From Odoribacter sp. AF15-53 (lineage in GTDB: Bacteria > Bacteroidota > Bacteroidia > Bacteroidales > Marinifilaceae): a stretch of 42,555 bases of DNA. The stretch is from positions 1-42,555 of the forward strand of contig NZ_QUHC01000019.1 in assembly GCF_003479425.1 (NCBI RefSeq). Direction: 5' to 3'. Below, one piece after another: positions 31,776 to 39,563 of the stretch. The position numbers and the translations under genes were made by a program. Each line of letters opens with the position of its first letter. Position 1 is the first letter of the stretch. The notes under the pieces were generated by a model. The model was not told the origin of the DNA, did not search any database, and saw nothing but the letters and a program-made list of their open reading frames with translations.

Positions 31776-33837
31776 CGGGCTGGACGTGTTCCGCCACTAC
31801 CTGCCCGTGAAGTGGCGGGTGGGCAGGAACTTCCTGAACCCGCTGTACGCCGACAGCAAGGCTTCGTGCAACGTGTATTACGACCGCCGGAGCGGTACGT
31901 ACCGGATGAAGGACTTCGGCAACGGGGACTATTCGGGCGACTGTTTCTTCCTCGTGGCGAAGCTGAAAGGGCTGGACTGCCGGAACGCCGCCGACTTCGT
32001 GGAGGTGCTGCACACCATCGACCGGGAGCTGTGCCTCGGACTGGACGGGGACAGCCCGACCGACGGGACGGTGGGAACCGGGGGCTGCCGGAGATTGCGG
32101 CCCGTGCCGGGCGCAAGGGGCGGCGGTGCCGGGGAAGCCGGAACGGACACGGAAGAGGCGGCAGTGTCCGCCGACCGTCCCGAGCCGAAGCCCTACCGGG
32201 CGGCGGAGAAGCCCTTCACCGAGGGGGAGCTTGCCTACTGGGGCGCATCGGGCATCACCGTGGAGGTGCTGCGCCGCTACGGGACGGTATCGCTCGCCGA
32301 GTACCGGGGCAAGACGAGGGAGGGCAAGGCGTTCGGCTTCAGCTCCACCCCGGCGGAACCGATGTTCGGGTACAGGGGGAAATGGGGCGTGAAGGTCTAT
32401 CGCCCGATGTCGGAGGTGCGCTTCGTCTATGGCGGGCACACGGGCGACAACTACTGCTTCGGGCTGGAGCAACTGCCCTCGAAGGGCGACCTGCTCTTCC
32501 TCACGGGCGGCGAGAAGGACGTGCTGACGCTGGCGGCGCACGGCTTCCACGCCATCTGCTTCAACTCGGAGACCTCGGTCATCCCGGCGAAGACCGTGCG
32601 CAAGCTGGTCTATCGCTTCAAGCACATCGTGCTGCTGTACGACACGGACAAGACGGGGCTGGAATGCTCGGAGAAGCACCGTGCGCAACTGGCGGAGTAC
32701 GGGGTGAAACGGCTGGTGCTGCCGCTGCCGGGGACGAAGGCGGAGAAGGACGTGACGGACTACTTCAAAGCCGGGCACACGAGGGAGGAGCTGATGGGGC
32801 TGTTCCTGAAACTGCTCGACACGCTGTACGGGGACACGCTGGCGATGCTGAAATCGTGCGAGATCGACTATGACCACCCGCCCGAACAGGCGGTCGCCAT
32901 CGTTACCGCCGGGGACGTGCCGTTAGGCTCGGAAGAGAACATCCTCTGCATCACGGGCGGCGAAGGGACGGGCAAGAGCAACTACACCGCCGCACTGGTC
33001 GCCGGGGCGATCATGGAACGGGAGACGGACGCCGATCTCTTGGGGGTGCGGGTGGAGCCGAACCGCAAGGGGCGTGCGGTGCTGCTCTACGACACGGAAC
33101 AGAGCGAGCAACAGCTCCACAAGAACACGGGGCGGCTGCTGCGCCGTGCCGGGCGTGAGCGGATGCCGGAGTACCTGCACGTGTACTGCCTGACGGGGAT
33201 GTCGAGAAGCGAGCGGCTGACCGCCATCGTGCAGAGCATGGACCGGTACCACTACCTGCACGGGGGCATCCATCTGGTCGTCATCGACGGGGTGGCGGAC
33301 CTGATCCGCTGCGCCAACGACGAGGCGGAGAGCGTGGCGCTGATTGACGAGATCTACCGGCTGGCGGGAATCTACCGCACGTGCATCGCCGCCGTGGTGC
33401 ATTTCGTGCCGAACGGACTGAAGCTGCGGGGACACCTCGGCAGCGAGCTGCAACGCAAGTCCGCCGCCATCCTCTCCATCGAGAAGGACGAGAACCCGGA
33501 GGTGTCGGTGGTGAAGGCGTTGAAGGTCAGGGACGGCAGCCCGCTGGATATTCCGCTGATGCAGTTCAGATGGGACAAGCAAGCCGGGATGCCCGTCTAT
33601 GTGGGCGAGAAGCCGAGGGCGGAGAAAGAGAAGCGCAAGGAAAAGGAGCTGGCGGAGATGGCACGGGAGGCGTTCGCCCGGCAGGAGAAGTACGGCTACA
33701 TCGAACTGTGCGAGCTGATACAGGAGATGCTGGAAGTGAAGGAACGGACGGCGAAAGGCTACATCCGCTATATGCGGGAAAAGGAAATCATCGAAAAGGA
33801 GGGCGACTGCTATGTACACGGACAGGGAAGAGTTTGA
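31738..33837 (+). CDS. Primase-helicase fusion (TOPRIM + RecA-like ATPase) of the element
   Basis: A 699-residue protein with three parts. Residues 1-100 are a zinc-free primase-like N-domain (VFRHYLPVKWRV then MKDFGNGDYSGDCFFLVAKL). Around 250-310 is a TOPRIM region (FLTGGEKDVL with E259; LLYDTDKTG with D302 and D304). From about 400, a RecA/DnaB-like ATPase has Walker A GGEGTGKSN (about 405-413) and Walker B LVVIDGVADLIR. A C-terminal winged-helix stretch (IELCELIQEMLEVKERTAKG) closes the protein. It probably primes and unwinds the circular element during transfer or vegetative replication. It overlaps the upstream HTH gene by 38 nt and the downstream HTH gene by 26 nt, so the three are translationally coupled. 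Strong GC bias creates long false frames on both strands here. Confidence 0.85.
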   Translation: MVRKEEVLARTSNGLDVFRHYLPVKWRVGRNFLNPLYADSKASCNVYYDRRSGTYRMKDFGNGDYSGDCFFLVAKLKGLDCRNAADFVEVLHTIDRELCLGLDGDSPTDGTVGTGGCRRLRPVPGARGGGAGEAGTDTEEAAVSADRPEPKPYRAAEKPFTEGELAYWGASGITVEVLRRYGTVSLAEYRGKTREGKAFGFSSTPAEPMFGYRGKWGVKVYRPMSEVRFVYGGHTGDNYCFGLEQLPSKGDLLFLTGGEKDVLTLAAHGFHAICFNSETSVIPAKTVRKLVYRFKHIVLLYDTDKTGLECSEKHRAQLAEYGVKRLVLPLPGTKAEKDVTDYFKAGHTREELMGLFLKLLDTLYGDTLAMLKSCEIDYDHPPEQAVAIVTAGDVPLGSEENILCITGGEGTGKSNYTAALVAGAIMERETDADLLGVRVEPNRKGRAVLLYDTEQSEQQLHKNTGRLLRRAGRERMPEYLHVYCLTGMSRSERLTAIVQSMDRYHYLHGGIHLVVIDGVADLIRCANDEAESVALIDEIYRLAGIYRTCIAAVVHFVPNGLKLRGHLGSELQRKSAAILSIEKDENPEVSVVKALKVRDGSPLDIPLMQFRWDKQAGMPVYVGEKPRAEKEKRKEKELAEMAREAFARQEKYGYIELCELIQEMLEVKERTAKGYIRYMREKEIIEKEGDCYVHGQGRV

Positions 33838-34171
33838 GGGCTGGATGGAGCGCATCATGGAACGCTTCGACCGGACGGAGAAATTGCTGGAAAGGGTGCT
33901 GAAGAAGAACAACACGCTCGACGGCGAGGAGGTGCTGGACAACCAAGACCTGTGCCTGCTGCTGAAGGTGGGCATCCGCACGCTGCAACGCTACCGTGCC
34001 ATCGGGGTGCTGCCGTACTTCACCATCAGCGGCAAGGTGTTCTACCGCACGAAGGACGTGCACGAGTTCATCCGCACCCGTTTCGCCGACGTGGAGGAAC
34101 GGGCTGCGAAACGCAAGGAGAAGGAAGCCCGGAAAGAGGAAAGGCGCAGGAAAAGGGGGCTGTTCCCGTGA
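33812..34171 (+). CDS. Excisionase-like HTH protein (second of two)
   Basis: A 119-residue protein. A coil (EGWMERIMERFDRTEKLLER) precedes an HTH/winged domain LDNQDLCLLLKVGIRTLQR then YRAIGVLPYFTISGKVFYR and KDVHEFI, with a strongly basic tail (KRKEKEARKEERRRKRG). The DNA-binding half is a close paralogue of the protein at 31335. It overlaps the primase/helicase gene by 26 nt. It is probably a recombination directionality factor or an accessory to replication, like the second small Xis of CTnDOT-type excision operons. No gene follows until the structured RNA region. Confidence 0.8.
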   Translation: MYTDREEFEGWMERIMERFDRTEKLLERVLKKNNTLDGEEVLDNQDLCLLLKVGIRTLQRYRAIGVLPYFTISGKVFYRTKDVHEFIRTRFADVEERAAKRKEKEARKEERRRKRGLFP

Positions 34172-34244
34172 GAATGACATTTTTCTGACGGTGCTTTTAG
34201 TGGATGAAGCCCTGCCGGATCGTGAGATTAGGCGGGGCTATTGT

Positions 34245-34274
34245 TTTGTTATTCGGGAAGTTTCATTATCTTTG
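34245..34274 (+). promoter_or_regulatory. Promoter of the structured RNA
   Basis: TTTG at 34245-34248, 18 nt, TATCTTTG at 34267-34274: a near-perfect Bacteroidota promoter inside a gene-free stretch, with transcription predicted from about 34280. Confidence 0.75.
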
Positions 34275-34278
34275 TTCG

Positions 34279-34575
34279 CACGAAGACAGAAGGCGGTGCT
34301 CTCGGGCACGGTCGCTGTCGTGACATAGAAGATTCATGCCCGGCTTGGAAGCAGGCGGGGATTGATATACATATTGTACGTTCGCTGAACGTCTTGAAGT
34401 AAAAAACTGGTAATTTTTGATAAGCAAGACGAATGGCGCAATGTTCATGCTGTATGCTTATACGGCGTGGGCTTGCCTATTCTGCTTATCGGGTAATACC
34501 AGTACCTTTACTTCGGAATAGCGTGAGTTCACGCTGTTCTTTTGGGTGCGAGGCGGACATAATCCTTAAAAACAC
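34279..34575 (+). ncRNA. Strongly structured RNA / long leader upstream of RibD_C gene
   Basis: About 300 gene-free nucleotides from the promoter to the next start codon fold into successive stems. These are CACGA-GACAG/CTGTCGTG with inner GTGC/GCAC (34279-34322); CCCG-GCTT/AAGC-CGGG (34339-34359); ACGTTC/GAACGT (34378-34392); and CTGGTA and GATAAGCA paired with TGCTTATC and TACCAG (34407-34502). The last encloses CATGCTGTAT/ATACGGCGTG (34446-34469, three G-U pairs). The final stem is GAATAGCGTG/CACGCTGTTC (34516-34539, G-U pairs) with an AGTT loop. G-U pairs inside long stems point to function as RNA. It could be a riboswitch-like leader, a regulatory RNA, or a known Bacteroidales motif I cannot check. 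Confidence 0.65.
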
Positions 34576-34581
34576 ATTGAT

Positions 34582-35073
34582 ATGAAACAGATTACCTTGC
34601 ACGTGTACCAATCCATTGACGGTTGTCCGGTCAGATCGGACAAGTATTTCGATGCGGCGGTGGACGCCTCCGGCTGCGTGCTGATCGACGAGGAAACCTA
34701 CCTGCGCATTTACCTGAACCATCTGGGCTGGCCGCTCACGGCAAAAGAAACTTTGGTCGTGACGGACGGCTGTATTGATTTGACGGAGAAGGAACGGGTG
34801 CGGTTTGTTACAGGGGATGCGGCAGCGGAACTGCGGGGAATAAAAGCGGACGGCGAAGGTACGGTAACGGCTTACGGAGCGGAAACCGGGGCTTTGCTCT
34901 TGGATAACGGGCTGGCGGACGAAATCGTGGTGATAACCGTGCCGGTACTGGTCGGCGGCGGTGAGAAGGCACTGGAGTGCGGGCTGAATGACGACAGGAC
35001 GTGGGTCGTGCGGTCGAGCAAGGTATTGGAGGACGGGAAAATCCGGACGGTGTACGGAAGGGTATGCCCATGA
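34582..35073 (+). CDS. RibD C-terminal/DHFR-like reductase domain protein
   Basis: A 163-residue protein of the RibD_C/dihydrofolate-reductase-like fold: ITLHVYQSIDGCPVR, then SGCVLIDEETYLRIYLNHLGWPL, then ETLVVTDGCIDL, ADEIVVITVPVLVGGGEKALE (the NADPH-binding region with the GGG loop), and a final LEDGKIRTVY. Such small reductase-like proteins are common in Bacteroidales conjugative elements. Their substrate is unknown; a pteridine or flavin precursor is possible, but the usual catalytic residues cannot be confirmed. It lies directly behind the structured RNA at 34279-34575, which may control it. Hairpins follow its stop. Confidence 0.8.
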   Translation: MKQITLHVYQSIDGCPVRSDKYFDAAVDASGCVLIDEETYLRIYLNHLGWPLTAKETLVVTDGCIDLTEKERVRFVTGDAAAELRGIKADGEGTVTAYGAETGALLLDNGLADEIVVITVPVLVGGGEKALECGLNDDRTWVVRSSKVLEDGKIRTVYGRVCP

Positions 35074-35081
35074 AATGCAAA

Positions 35082-35101
35082 AAGCCACTGAAAAGTGGCT
35101 T
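35082..35101 (-). terminator. Hairpin after the RibD_C gene
   Basis: AAGCCACT/AGTGGCTT around GAAA. The T-run (TTTTT) lies on the minus-strand side, so it works best for leftward transcripts, as a second stop behind the small RNA. It may also cap the RibD_C mRNA. Confidence 0.6.
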
Positions 35102-35130
35102 GGGTCATTCAGGAAAGGATGACGGGTTAT

Positions 35131-35183
35131 AAAAAAACGACCCGCCGATTTGAGCATTATCAAGAGGCTTGGCGGGTTCTATT
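35131..35183 (-). ncRNA. Short leftward small RNA with intrinsic terminator
   Basis: A minus-strand transcript predicted from a consensus promoter at 35218-35188 and ending in stem ACCCGCC/GGCGGGT (35177-35171 and 35146-35140) plus seven Ts (35137-35131). The length is about 55 nt. Inside the loop, CAAG and CTTG can pair. No reading frame fits. It lies between the RibD_C gene and the rnlAB cargo. Confidence 0.5.
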
Positions 35184-35187
35184 GGTG

Positions 35188-35218
35188 CAAAGATAAGGTA
35201 AATTCTTTGAAAGACAAA
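35188..35218 (-). promoter_or_regulatory. Promoter of the small RNA
   Basis: Minus strand: TTTG (35218-35215), 19 nt, TATCTTTG (35195-35188), matching the consensus in both boxes and spacing. Confidence 0.6.
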
Positions 35219-35226
35219 AGAATATT

Positions 35227-35255
35227 AAATTTAGGTAATACCGTTGCCTAAATTT
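35227..35255. repeat. 9-bp inverted repeat near the rnlAB cargo edge
   Basis: AAATTTAGG and CCTAAATTT separated by 11 nt, where GC drops at the start of the AT-rich insert. It may be an operator or an insertion boundary. Confidence 0.5.
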
Positions 35256-35270
35256 GAGGTACAAAATAAC

Positions 35271-35295
35271 AAAGGTGCATCAATGATGCACCTTT
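35271..35295 (-). terminator. Terminator of the rnlAB operon
   Basis: A perfect 11-bp stem, AAAGGTGCATC/GATGCACCTTT, with a 3-nt loop, 26 nt beyond the rnlB stop and followed on the minus strand by GTTATTTTGT. Confidence 0.75.
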
Positions 35296-35321
35296 GTTGT
35301 ATAATATGTAACTGACAAACA

Positions 35322-35705
35322 TTACAATGCCGTTGGCAATGACTGAGTGTCAATAATTCTCTTTTTATAAAAGATTTTTTGGAAAGAAGACAATACACTA
35401 CTGTCAATCCATTTAGAATGTGAAGCAAAAAAAGTATCGGCAACCTTGATATATTCTTTGGGTGCCTCACATTTTCTTAATGAATTGGAAATTAACATCA
35501 TCCCTTTAAGTTTAGACTTAAAGAATCTATTTTTTAATCCATTGCGGTACAGAAAATCAAAATAGACCTCTGCATCGGCAATGTTGAGATTTGCCAATTC
35601 AGTCTGAAGCTCTTTCCAGTAGTAGTTCGTCATTTCTGACGATAAAATAACCACTAACAAGCTCCGTCCTTGCAAGGGGATTATTTGAAATTCTTTATTT
35701 TCCAT
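35322..35705 (-). CDS. rnlB: RnlB-like antitoxin
   Basis: A 127-residue protein that I align by eye with E. coli RnlB (about 123 residues). The shared patterns are AEVYFDFLYRNGLKNRFF (RnlB has a FDLLxxNG...RF block), an ISNSLRKCEAPKEYI region, and SKWIDSSVLSSFQKIF near the C-terminus (RnlB: EASVLSPDDVRQVL). RnlB binds and blocks the RNase LS toxin RnlA. The start at 35705 (MENKEFQII) lies 1 nt past the rnlA stop, so the two are translationally coupled, in the same toxin-first order as E. coli rnlAB. The gene is AT-rich within a GC-rich element and ends at a strong terminator. Confidence 0.75.
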   Translation of the reverse strand: MENKEFQIIPLQGRSLLVVILSSEMTNYYWKELQTELANLNIADAEVYFDFLYRNGLKNRFFKSKLKGMMLISNSLRKCEAPKEYIKVADTFFASHSKWIDSSVLSSFQKIFYKKRIIDTQSLPTAL

Positions 35706-35706
35706 T

Positions 35707-36768
35707 TTACCAATTATTACATATATTATTAATAATAACAAGGCAGTCCTTAATAATGTTTACGGCTTCATCGTATTCAAGGGTTCTACTTGTTTCCACA
35801 TTAAAACTGTCCACATGGAATGTCGAGTGCCTATGTTGATTGAAGAATGAATATCCTTGTTCCAAAGCCTGCTTCAAATGTAGATTGTTGTCATACGTTC
35901 CGATACCACTTTTAAAGCAATACGCCCCACTATTATTTTTCTGAAAATATGTCCCGTATTCGTCAAAATCAGGCGCATCTTCCAAAAGACGAGTGCGCAA
36001 TACCGCATCTAACGCTTTCAAAATGCCAAAAGTATAACATCCATAATCATCCACCTTAACCGCAGAGTTAGCCAAATTGATTGAAGTATTGATAAAGTTT
36101 TCTATCACACTTCCATCAATATGCTCTCTGTTTCCAATATACTTGCTAAGGTCGTTGTCTAATGCATAGCCAGCACGTGCTTGGATAGCAAACACTTCTT
36201 CTATAGCTTCGGAAGGAATGGAAGATATAGCTTGCAACACTTCGGTTATAAATTCCACATAAAATGATGTGATACATCCTTGTACCATTAATGTTCCGTT
36301 ATTATAAAAGATAACAGAAACCTTAGCATCGTATTTCCCTTTCAGATGATATTGGTTCCGGATGTTCGGACTCTTATCCGTGTTTACTTCGGAAACAACA
36401 ACATTATTATATTCTTTTACCGCTGAAATCAATGTATCAAAATCATCGCTCCTTACACCTTTCAATTTGAAGCATTTTTGATCCATATCCGGTATCGCAG
36501 TCTGTTCCACAATATACTCCCAACAATCCTTGCAAATTCCATTCAAAGTTCCATTTTTGCCTTGTATATTATGAGAAACTTGTCCACCAGTAATAAAACA
36601 ATTTAATGTGCTTTTTTCCTGATTTTTTATATTGATAATCTCTATCTGCTTTTGCTTTCCTTGGTTACATTCCTTTATGTGAAGCGTATAAGCAGGGCGG
36701 GCAGCAATAAATTCTTTTGCTACTTCATCTATTTTCTCAATAGCCAGAGAGTATTTTTTAGTCGCCAT
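35707..36768 (-). CDS. rnlA: RnlA-like toxin (RNase LS, HEPN-type ribonuclease)
   Basis: A 353-residue protein matching the RnlA family in length (E. coli about 357) and key blocks. VSVIFYNNGTLMVQGCITSFY corresponds to the Dmd-binding/second domain. The C-terminal HEPN-like domain contains YTFGILKALDAVLRTRLLE, YGTYFQKNNSGAY, and YSFFNQHRHSTFHVD. The ribonuclease motif Rx4H is R313-H318 (E. coli R318/H323), with R258 or R260 as the partner of R255. RnlA degrades mRNA after phage shut off its antitoxin, an anti-T4 defence. I start at 36768 (MATKKYS), about 19 nt after the promoter -7 box; the upstream TTG lies inside that box. AT-rich, it is unlike its GC-rich neighbours, so probably later-acquired cargo. 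Confidence 0.8.
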   Translation of the reverse strand: MATKKYSLAIEKIDEVAKEFIAARPAYTLHIKECNQGKQKQIEIINIKNQEKSTLNCFITGGQVSHNIQGKNGTLNGICKDCWEYIVEQTAIPDMDQKCFKLKGVRSDDFDTLISAVKEYNNVVVSEVNTDKSPNIRNQYHLKGKYDAKVSVIFYNNGTLMVQGCITSFYVEFITEVLQAISSIPSEAIEEVFAIQARAGYALDNDLSKYIGNREHIDGSVIENFINTSINLANSAVKVDDYGCYTFGILKALDAVLRTRLLEDAPDFDEYGTYFQKNNSGAYCFKSGIGTYDNNLHLKQALEQGYSFFNQHRHSTFHVDSFNVETSRTLEYDEAVNIIKDCLVIINNICNNW

Positions 36769-36786
36769 TACATTCAAATTGGTCTG

Positions 36787-36815
36787 CAAAGTTATACATT
36801 TTATTTATATTACAA
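36787..36815 (-). promoter_or_regulatory. Promoter of rnlAB
   Basis: Minus strand: TTG (36815-36813), 18 nt, TAACTTTG (36794-36787), a consensus match; start predicted near 36781. Confidence 0.7.
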
Positions 36816-36898
36816 TGTAGATCAGTATATTATTAACTATATTATTAATTTACAAGAGAACTACATGGTTGTTTTTTAACAATTGTGCTTAAAAGCCT

Positions 36899-37375
36899 TT
36901 ACGGGTACAAGACCTTGAAATCCCGTGGGCTGCCGCCGTCTGTCAAGCCGTCCTGCCGGAGCCGCCGGAGGGTCTCGGCTGCCGATCCGCTGCCGAAGTT
37001 GCGGACACAGTACAGGCGGGAGAAGCGGAAGCGGCGGAGGTGGACGAGCAGGTGCTCCACGGTGAAGACGCCCAACTCCCGGCACGCCCGGACGATGCGC
37101 TGCGACAAGCCGAAGGTGTCGAGCGGGGTATCGAGCAGGCGGCGGAGCCTGCCCGGTCTGCCGGGCTTGCCCCGCTGTTGCGCCACGTCTTCGTAGATGG
37201 TGGCGACCCGGTTGCGGCTGAACAGGGCGGCAAGGGATGCGCCGTCGATCATCAGGATGCCGTCGAAACGGGCGTAGGCGATGTGGTTGCCGTTCATCCA
37301 GAGGGTGATGCGCAGCTCGTCCGTGCCGCAGAGCCGGGCGGCTTCCGCCACGGTGATCCAACCGATGCCGTTCAT
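36899..37375 (-). CDS. HTH plus alpha-CTD-like DNA-binding protein
   Basis: A 158-residue protein beginning MNGIGWITVAEAARLCGTDE, an excisionase/MerR-like HTH, with LWMNGNHIAYARFDGILMID as the wing. The C-terminal half (DTFGLSQRIVRACRELGVFT, then VEHLLVHLRRFRFSRLY and FGSGSAAETLRRLRQDG) looks like the helix-hairpin-helix of the RNA polymerase alpha C-terminal domain. It probably binds DNA, perhaps to recruit polymerase or assist recombination. Its ATG overlaps the topoisomerase stop (ATGA), so it is coupled to topB. The same frame is open through most of topB to 38347, but that part is a shadow. The family name is not known to me. Confidence 0.75.
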   Translation of the reverse strand: MNGIGWITVAEAARLCGTDELRITLWMNGNHIAYARFDGILMIDGASLAALFSRNRVATIYEDVAQQRGKPGRPGRLRRLLDTPLDTFGLSQRIVRACRELGVFTVEHLLVHLRRFRFSRLYCVRNFGSGSAAETLRRLRQDGLTDGGSPRDFKVLYP

Positions 37376-39474
37376 CGCCTGCGCTCCTTTCCTTTGGGCT
37401 TGTCCGTGCGGGGCGGGAACCCGTACACGGTGCGGAAGTCCTTGTCGAAGGTGAGGTACGCATCGAAGGGCTTGCCGTCCCTGCTCCTGAAGCCTTTGAT
37501 AAGGGATGTTTTGCCTTTGGTCACGAGGTCGGCAATCTGGCTGTCGGTGAGCTGCTTCTCCCCCTTGTTGCGGAAGACGGTAAGCCCACAATCGACGTTG
37601 CTGCACTTGGCGACCTTCGGGTAAAGGAGGATGCGACCGGAACGGCACTTGGGACACGGGATATGTCCGCCGTCCGCCACCGATACCTGCACTTGCAGGA
37701 GTTCTTCGGTAATCTGGGCGGCATAGACCTCGATGCCCTTGCGGAAGGTGTCGGGATTCATCTCCCCGCTCTCGATCTTGGCGAGGGCGGTCTCCCACTG
37801 CCCGGTCATCTCGACATCGGCGATGCGCTTGTCCTTCACTATCTGATACACGGCAAGCCCCTTGCCGGTCGGTACGAGGCTCTTCTTCTCCCGGCGCACG
37901 TAGTCCCGGGCAAAGAGGGTCTCGATGATGGAGGCACGGGTGGCGGGCGTGCCGATGCCGTTCCCTTTCAGGCTGTCCCGCAGCTCGTCGTCTCGCAACT
38001 CCCTGCCGCAATGCTCCATCGCCGAAAGGAGGCTGCTCTCGGTGTGCAGGGGACGGGGCTTGGTCTGTTTCTCCACGCACTCCGCCGATTGCAGGGGGAA
38101 AGCCTCGCCGGGCTGCAAGGGCGGCAAAGCGGCTGTACCCTCGTCGTCCTCGTCCCGCTCGTTCCGCACGGCACGCCATCCGGCAGACCTGACGACCGTT
38201 CCCTTGGCGGTGAACACGCTGTTTCCCGCCGTGAAGGAGACGGTGGTAACATCCTTGAGGCAACGGGCGGAGAAGGCTTCGAGCAGGCGGGCGGCTACCA
38301 TGTCGTACACCGTGCGCTCGTCGGCGGACAGCTCGCCGGGCAGACACTCGGTGATGATGAGCGCATGGTGGTCGGTAACTTTCCCCGCATCCACGCTGCG
38401 GCGGTTGAGCGAAGCTCCTTTCAGGGCGGCGGCATGGGCGGCGAAAGCCGGGTACCGCTTCAGCAGTGCGATGCGGTCGGGTATCTCGTCGAACACATCG
38501 TCCGAGAGGTAGCGGGAGCCGGTACGGGGATAGCTCAACACCTTCTTCTCGTAAAGCGACTGGGCGACGGAGAGGGTCTTGTCCGCCGAGAAGCCGTACC
38601 TGCCGTTCGCCTCTTTCTGCAAGGCGGTCAGATCGTAGAGCAAGGGAGGCTCTTGGCTCACTTCCCTGCGCTGCACGTCGGCAACCTGCACCGTCCCCGT
38701 TGCGGTAACAGCGGCGAGGGCGGCGTTTGCCGCCGGAAGGGTTTCGTAACGCAATTCAGAGATGGCGGCGAAGGGCGTGCCGTCCTTTTCCGCCGTAACC
38801 TTCAGCCGGAAATAGGTCTGCGGGGTGAAATCCCTGTTCTCCAGATAACGGGAGCAGATCATCATCAAGGTGGGCGTCTGCACCCGTCCGAGGGAGTAGA
38901 TGCCCTGCCCGGCGGCGATGGAAAGCGCTTGAGTCGCATTCAATCCAATCTCCCAGTCGGCGATGGCACGGGCTTCGGCGGCACGGTAGAGGTTGTCGTA
39001 GTCGCTGCCGGGCTTGAGGTTATCCAGCCCCTCCCGGATGGCACGGTCGGTCAGCGAGGAGATCCAGAGGCGCAGGCAGGGCTTGCGGCAGCCAAGGTAA
39101 TTGTAGATGTACCGATGAATGGCTTCGCCCTCACGCCCGGCATCGGTCGCCACGACGATACGGTCGGAACGGTCGAAAACCTCCTTGATGACCTTCAACT
39201 GTTTGAGCACACCGGGATCGGGCTTGTACTCCTTGCCCTCCCGTATCTGGCGGGGGATGTACTTGAACTCCTGCGGCAGAATGGGCAGGTTCTCACGCCG
39301 GAAGCCCGTGTAGCCGTATGCTTCGGGCATGGCGAGCTGGACGAGATGGCCGAACGCCCAGGTAACGAGGTAGCCGTTACCTGAGAGGTAGCCATCGTGC
39401 CGCTCCCGGACATTCAACACGTTTGCTATATCCTTCGCTACGGAAGGCTTTTCAGCGATGACTGCTGTAATCAT
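37372..39474 (-). CDS. topB: DNA topoisomerase III (type IA), element-borne
   Basis: A 700-residue type IA topoisomerase, close to the Exc/TopB proteins of Bacteroides conjugative elements. The TOPRIM domain starts MITAVIAEKPSVAKDIANVL with catalytic E8 and continues with VVATDAGREGEAIHRYIY (the DxD-like acidic residues). The active-site tyrosine lies in KVLSYPRTGSRYLSDDV. A C-terminal four-cysteine zinc ribbon (CPKCRSGRILL then CSNVDCG) is followed by a basic tail. In CTnDOT the related exc gene is part of the excision operon, though its catalytic activity is reported not to be essential. It is co-oriented with the DUF4099/DUF3945-type gene upstream (89 nt away) and overlaps the HTH gene downstream. 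Confidence 0.95.
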   Translation of the reverse strand: MITAVIAEKPSVAKDIANVLNVRERHDGYLSGNGYLVTWAFGHLVQLAMPEAYGYTGFRRENLPILPQEFKYIPRQIREGKEYKPDPGVLKQLKVIKEVFDRSDRIVVATDAGREGEAIHRYIYNYLGCRKPCLRLWISSLTDRAIREGLDNLKPGSDYDNLYRAAEARAIADWEIGLNATQALSIAAGQGIYSLGRVQTPTLMMICSRYLENRDFTPQTYFRLKVTAEKDGTPFAAISELRYETLPAANAALAAVTATGTVQVADVQRREVSQEPPLLYDLTALQKEANGRYGFSADKTLSVAQSLYEKKVLSYPRTGSRYLSDDVFDEIPDRIALLKRYPAFAAHAAALKGASLNRRSVDAGKVTDHHALIITECLPGELSADERTVYDMVAARLLEAFSARCLKDVTTVSFTAGNSVFTAKGTVVRSAGWRAVRNERDEDDEGTAALPPLQPGEAFPLQSAECVEKQTKPRPLHTESSLLSAMEHCGRELRDDELRDSLKGNGIGTPATRASIIETLFARDYVRREKKSLVPTGKGLAVYQIVKDKRIADVEMTGQWETALAKIESGEMNPDTFRKGIEVYAAQITEELLQVQVSVADGGHIPCPKCRSGRILLYPKVAKCSNVDCGLTVFRNKGEKQLTDSQIADLVTKGKTSLIKGFRSRDGKPFDAYLTFDKDFRTVYGFPPRTDKPKGKERRR

Positions 39475-39563
39475 ATTTCTTTAATTTTTAACGGTTTGAC
39501 AAAAGTTATCCCGCCGCTCGGACGGGATAACCGGGTAATTCATTTACAGAATGGCGGGGGAAA

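Noticed and set aside
31588..33981. Long antisense frames opposite the primase/helicase
   Set aside because: His/Arg/Pro-rich shadow translations; the plus-strand gene has clear TOPRIM and Walker motifs.
34516..34560. Group II intron domain V
   Set aside because: The hairpin before the RibD_C gene ends in GTTC, but it lacks the conserved catalytic triad and there is no reverse transcriptase or other intron domains nearby.
34279..34575. Origin of transfer (oriT)
   Set aside because: Inverted repeats could suggest it, but no relaxase gene is near and G-U pairs plus a promoter favour an RNA.
36787..36789. TTG start of rnlA 7 codons upstream
   Set aside because: It falls inside the promoter -7 box, upstream of the expected transcription start.
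37376..38347. Upstream extension of the HTH/alpha-CTD-like frame into topB
   Set aside because: This open frame lies inside topB in another phase, is Arg/Gly/Pro-rich and has no domain; it arises from high GC.
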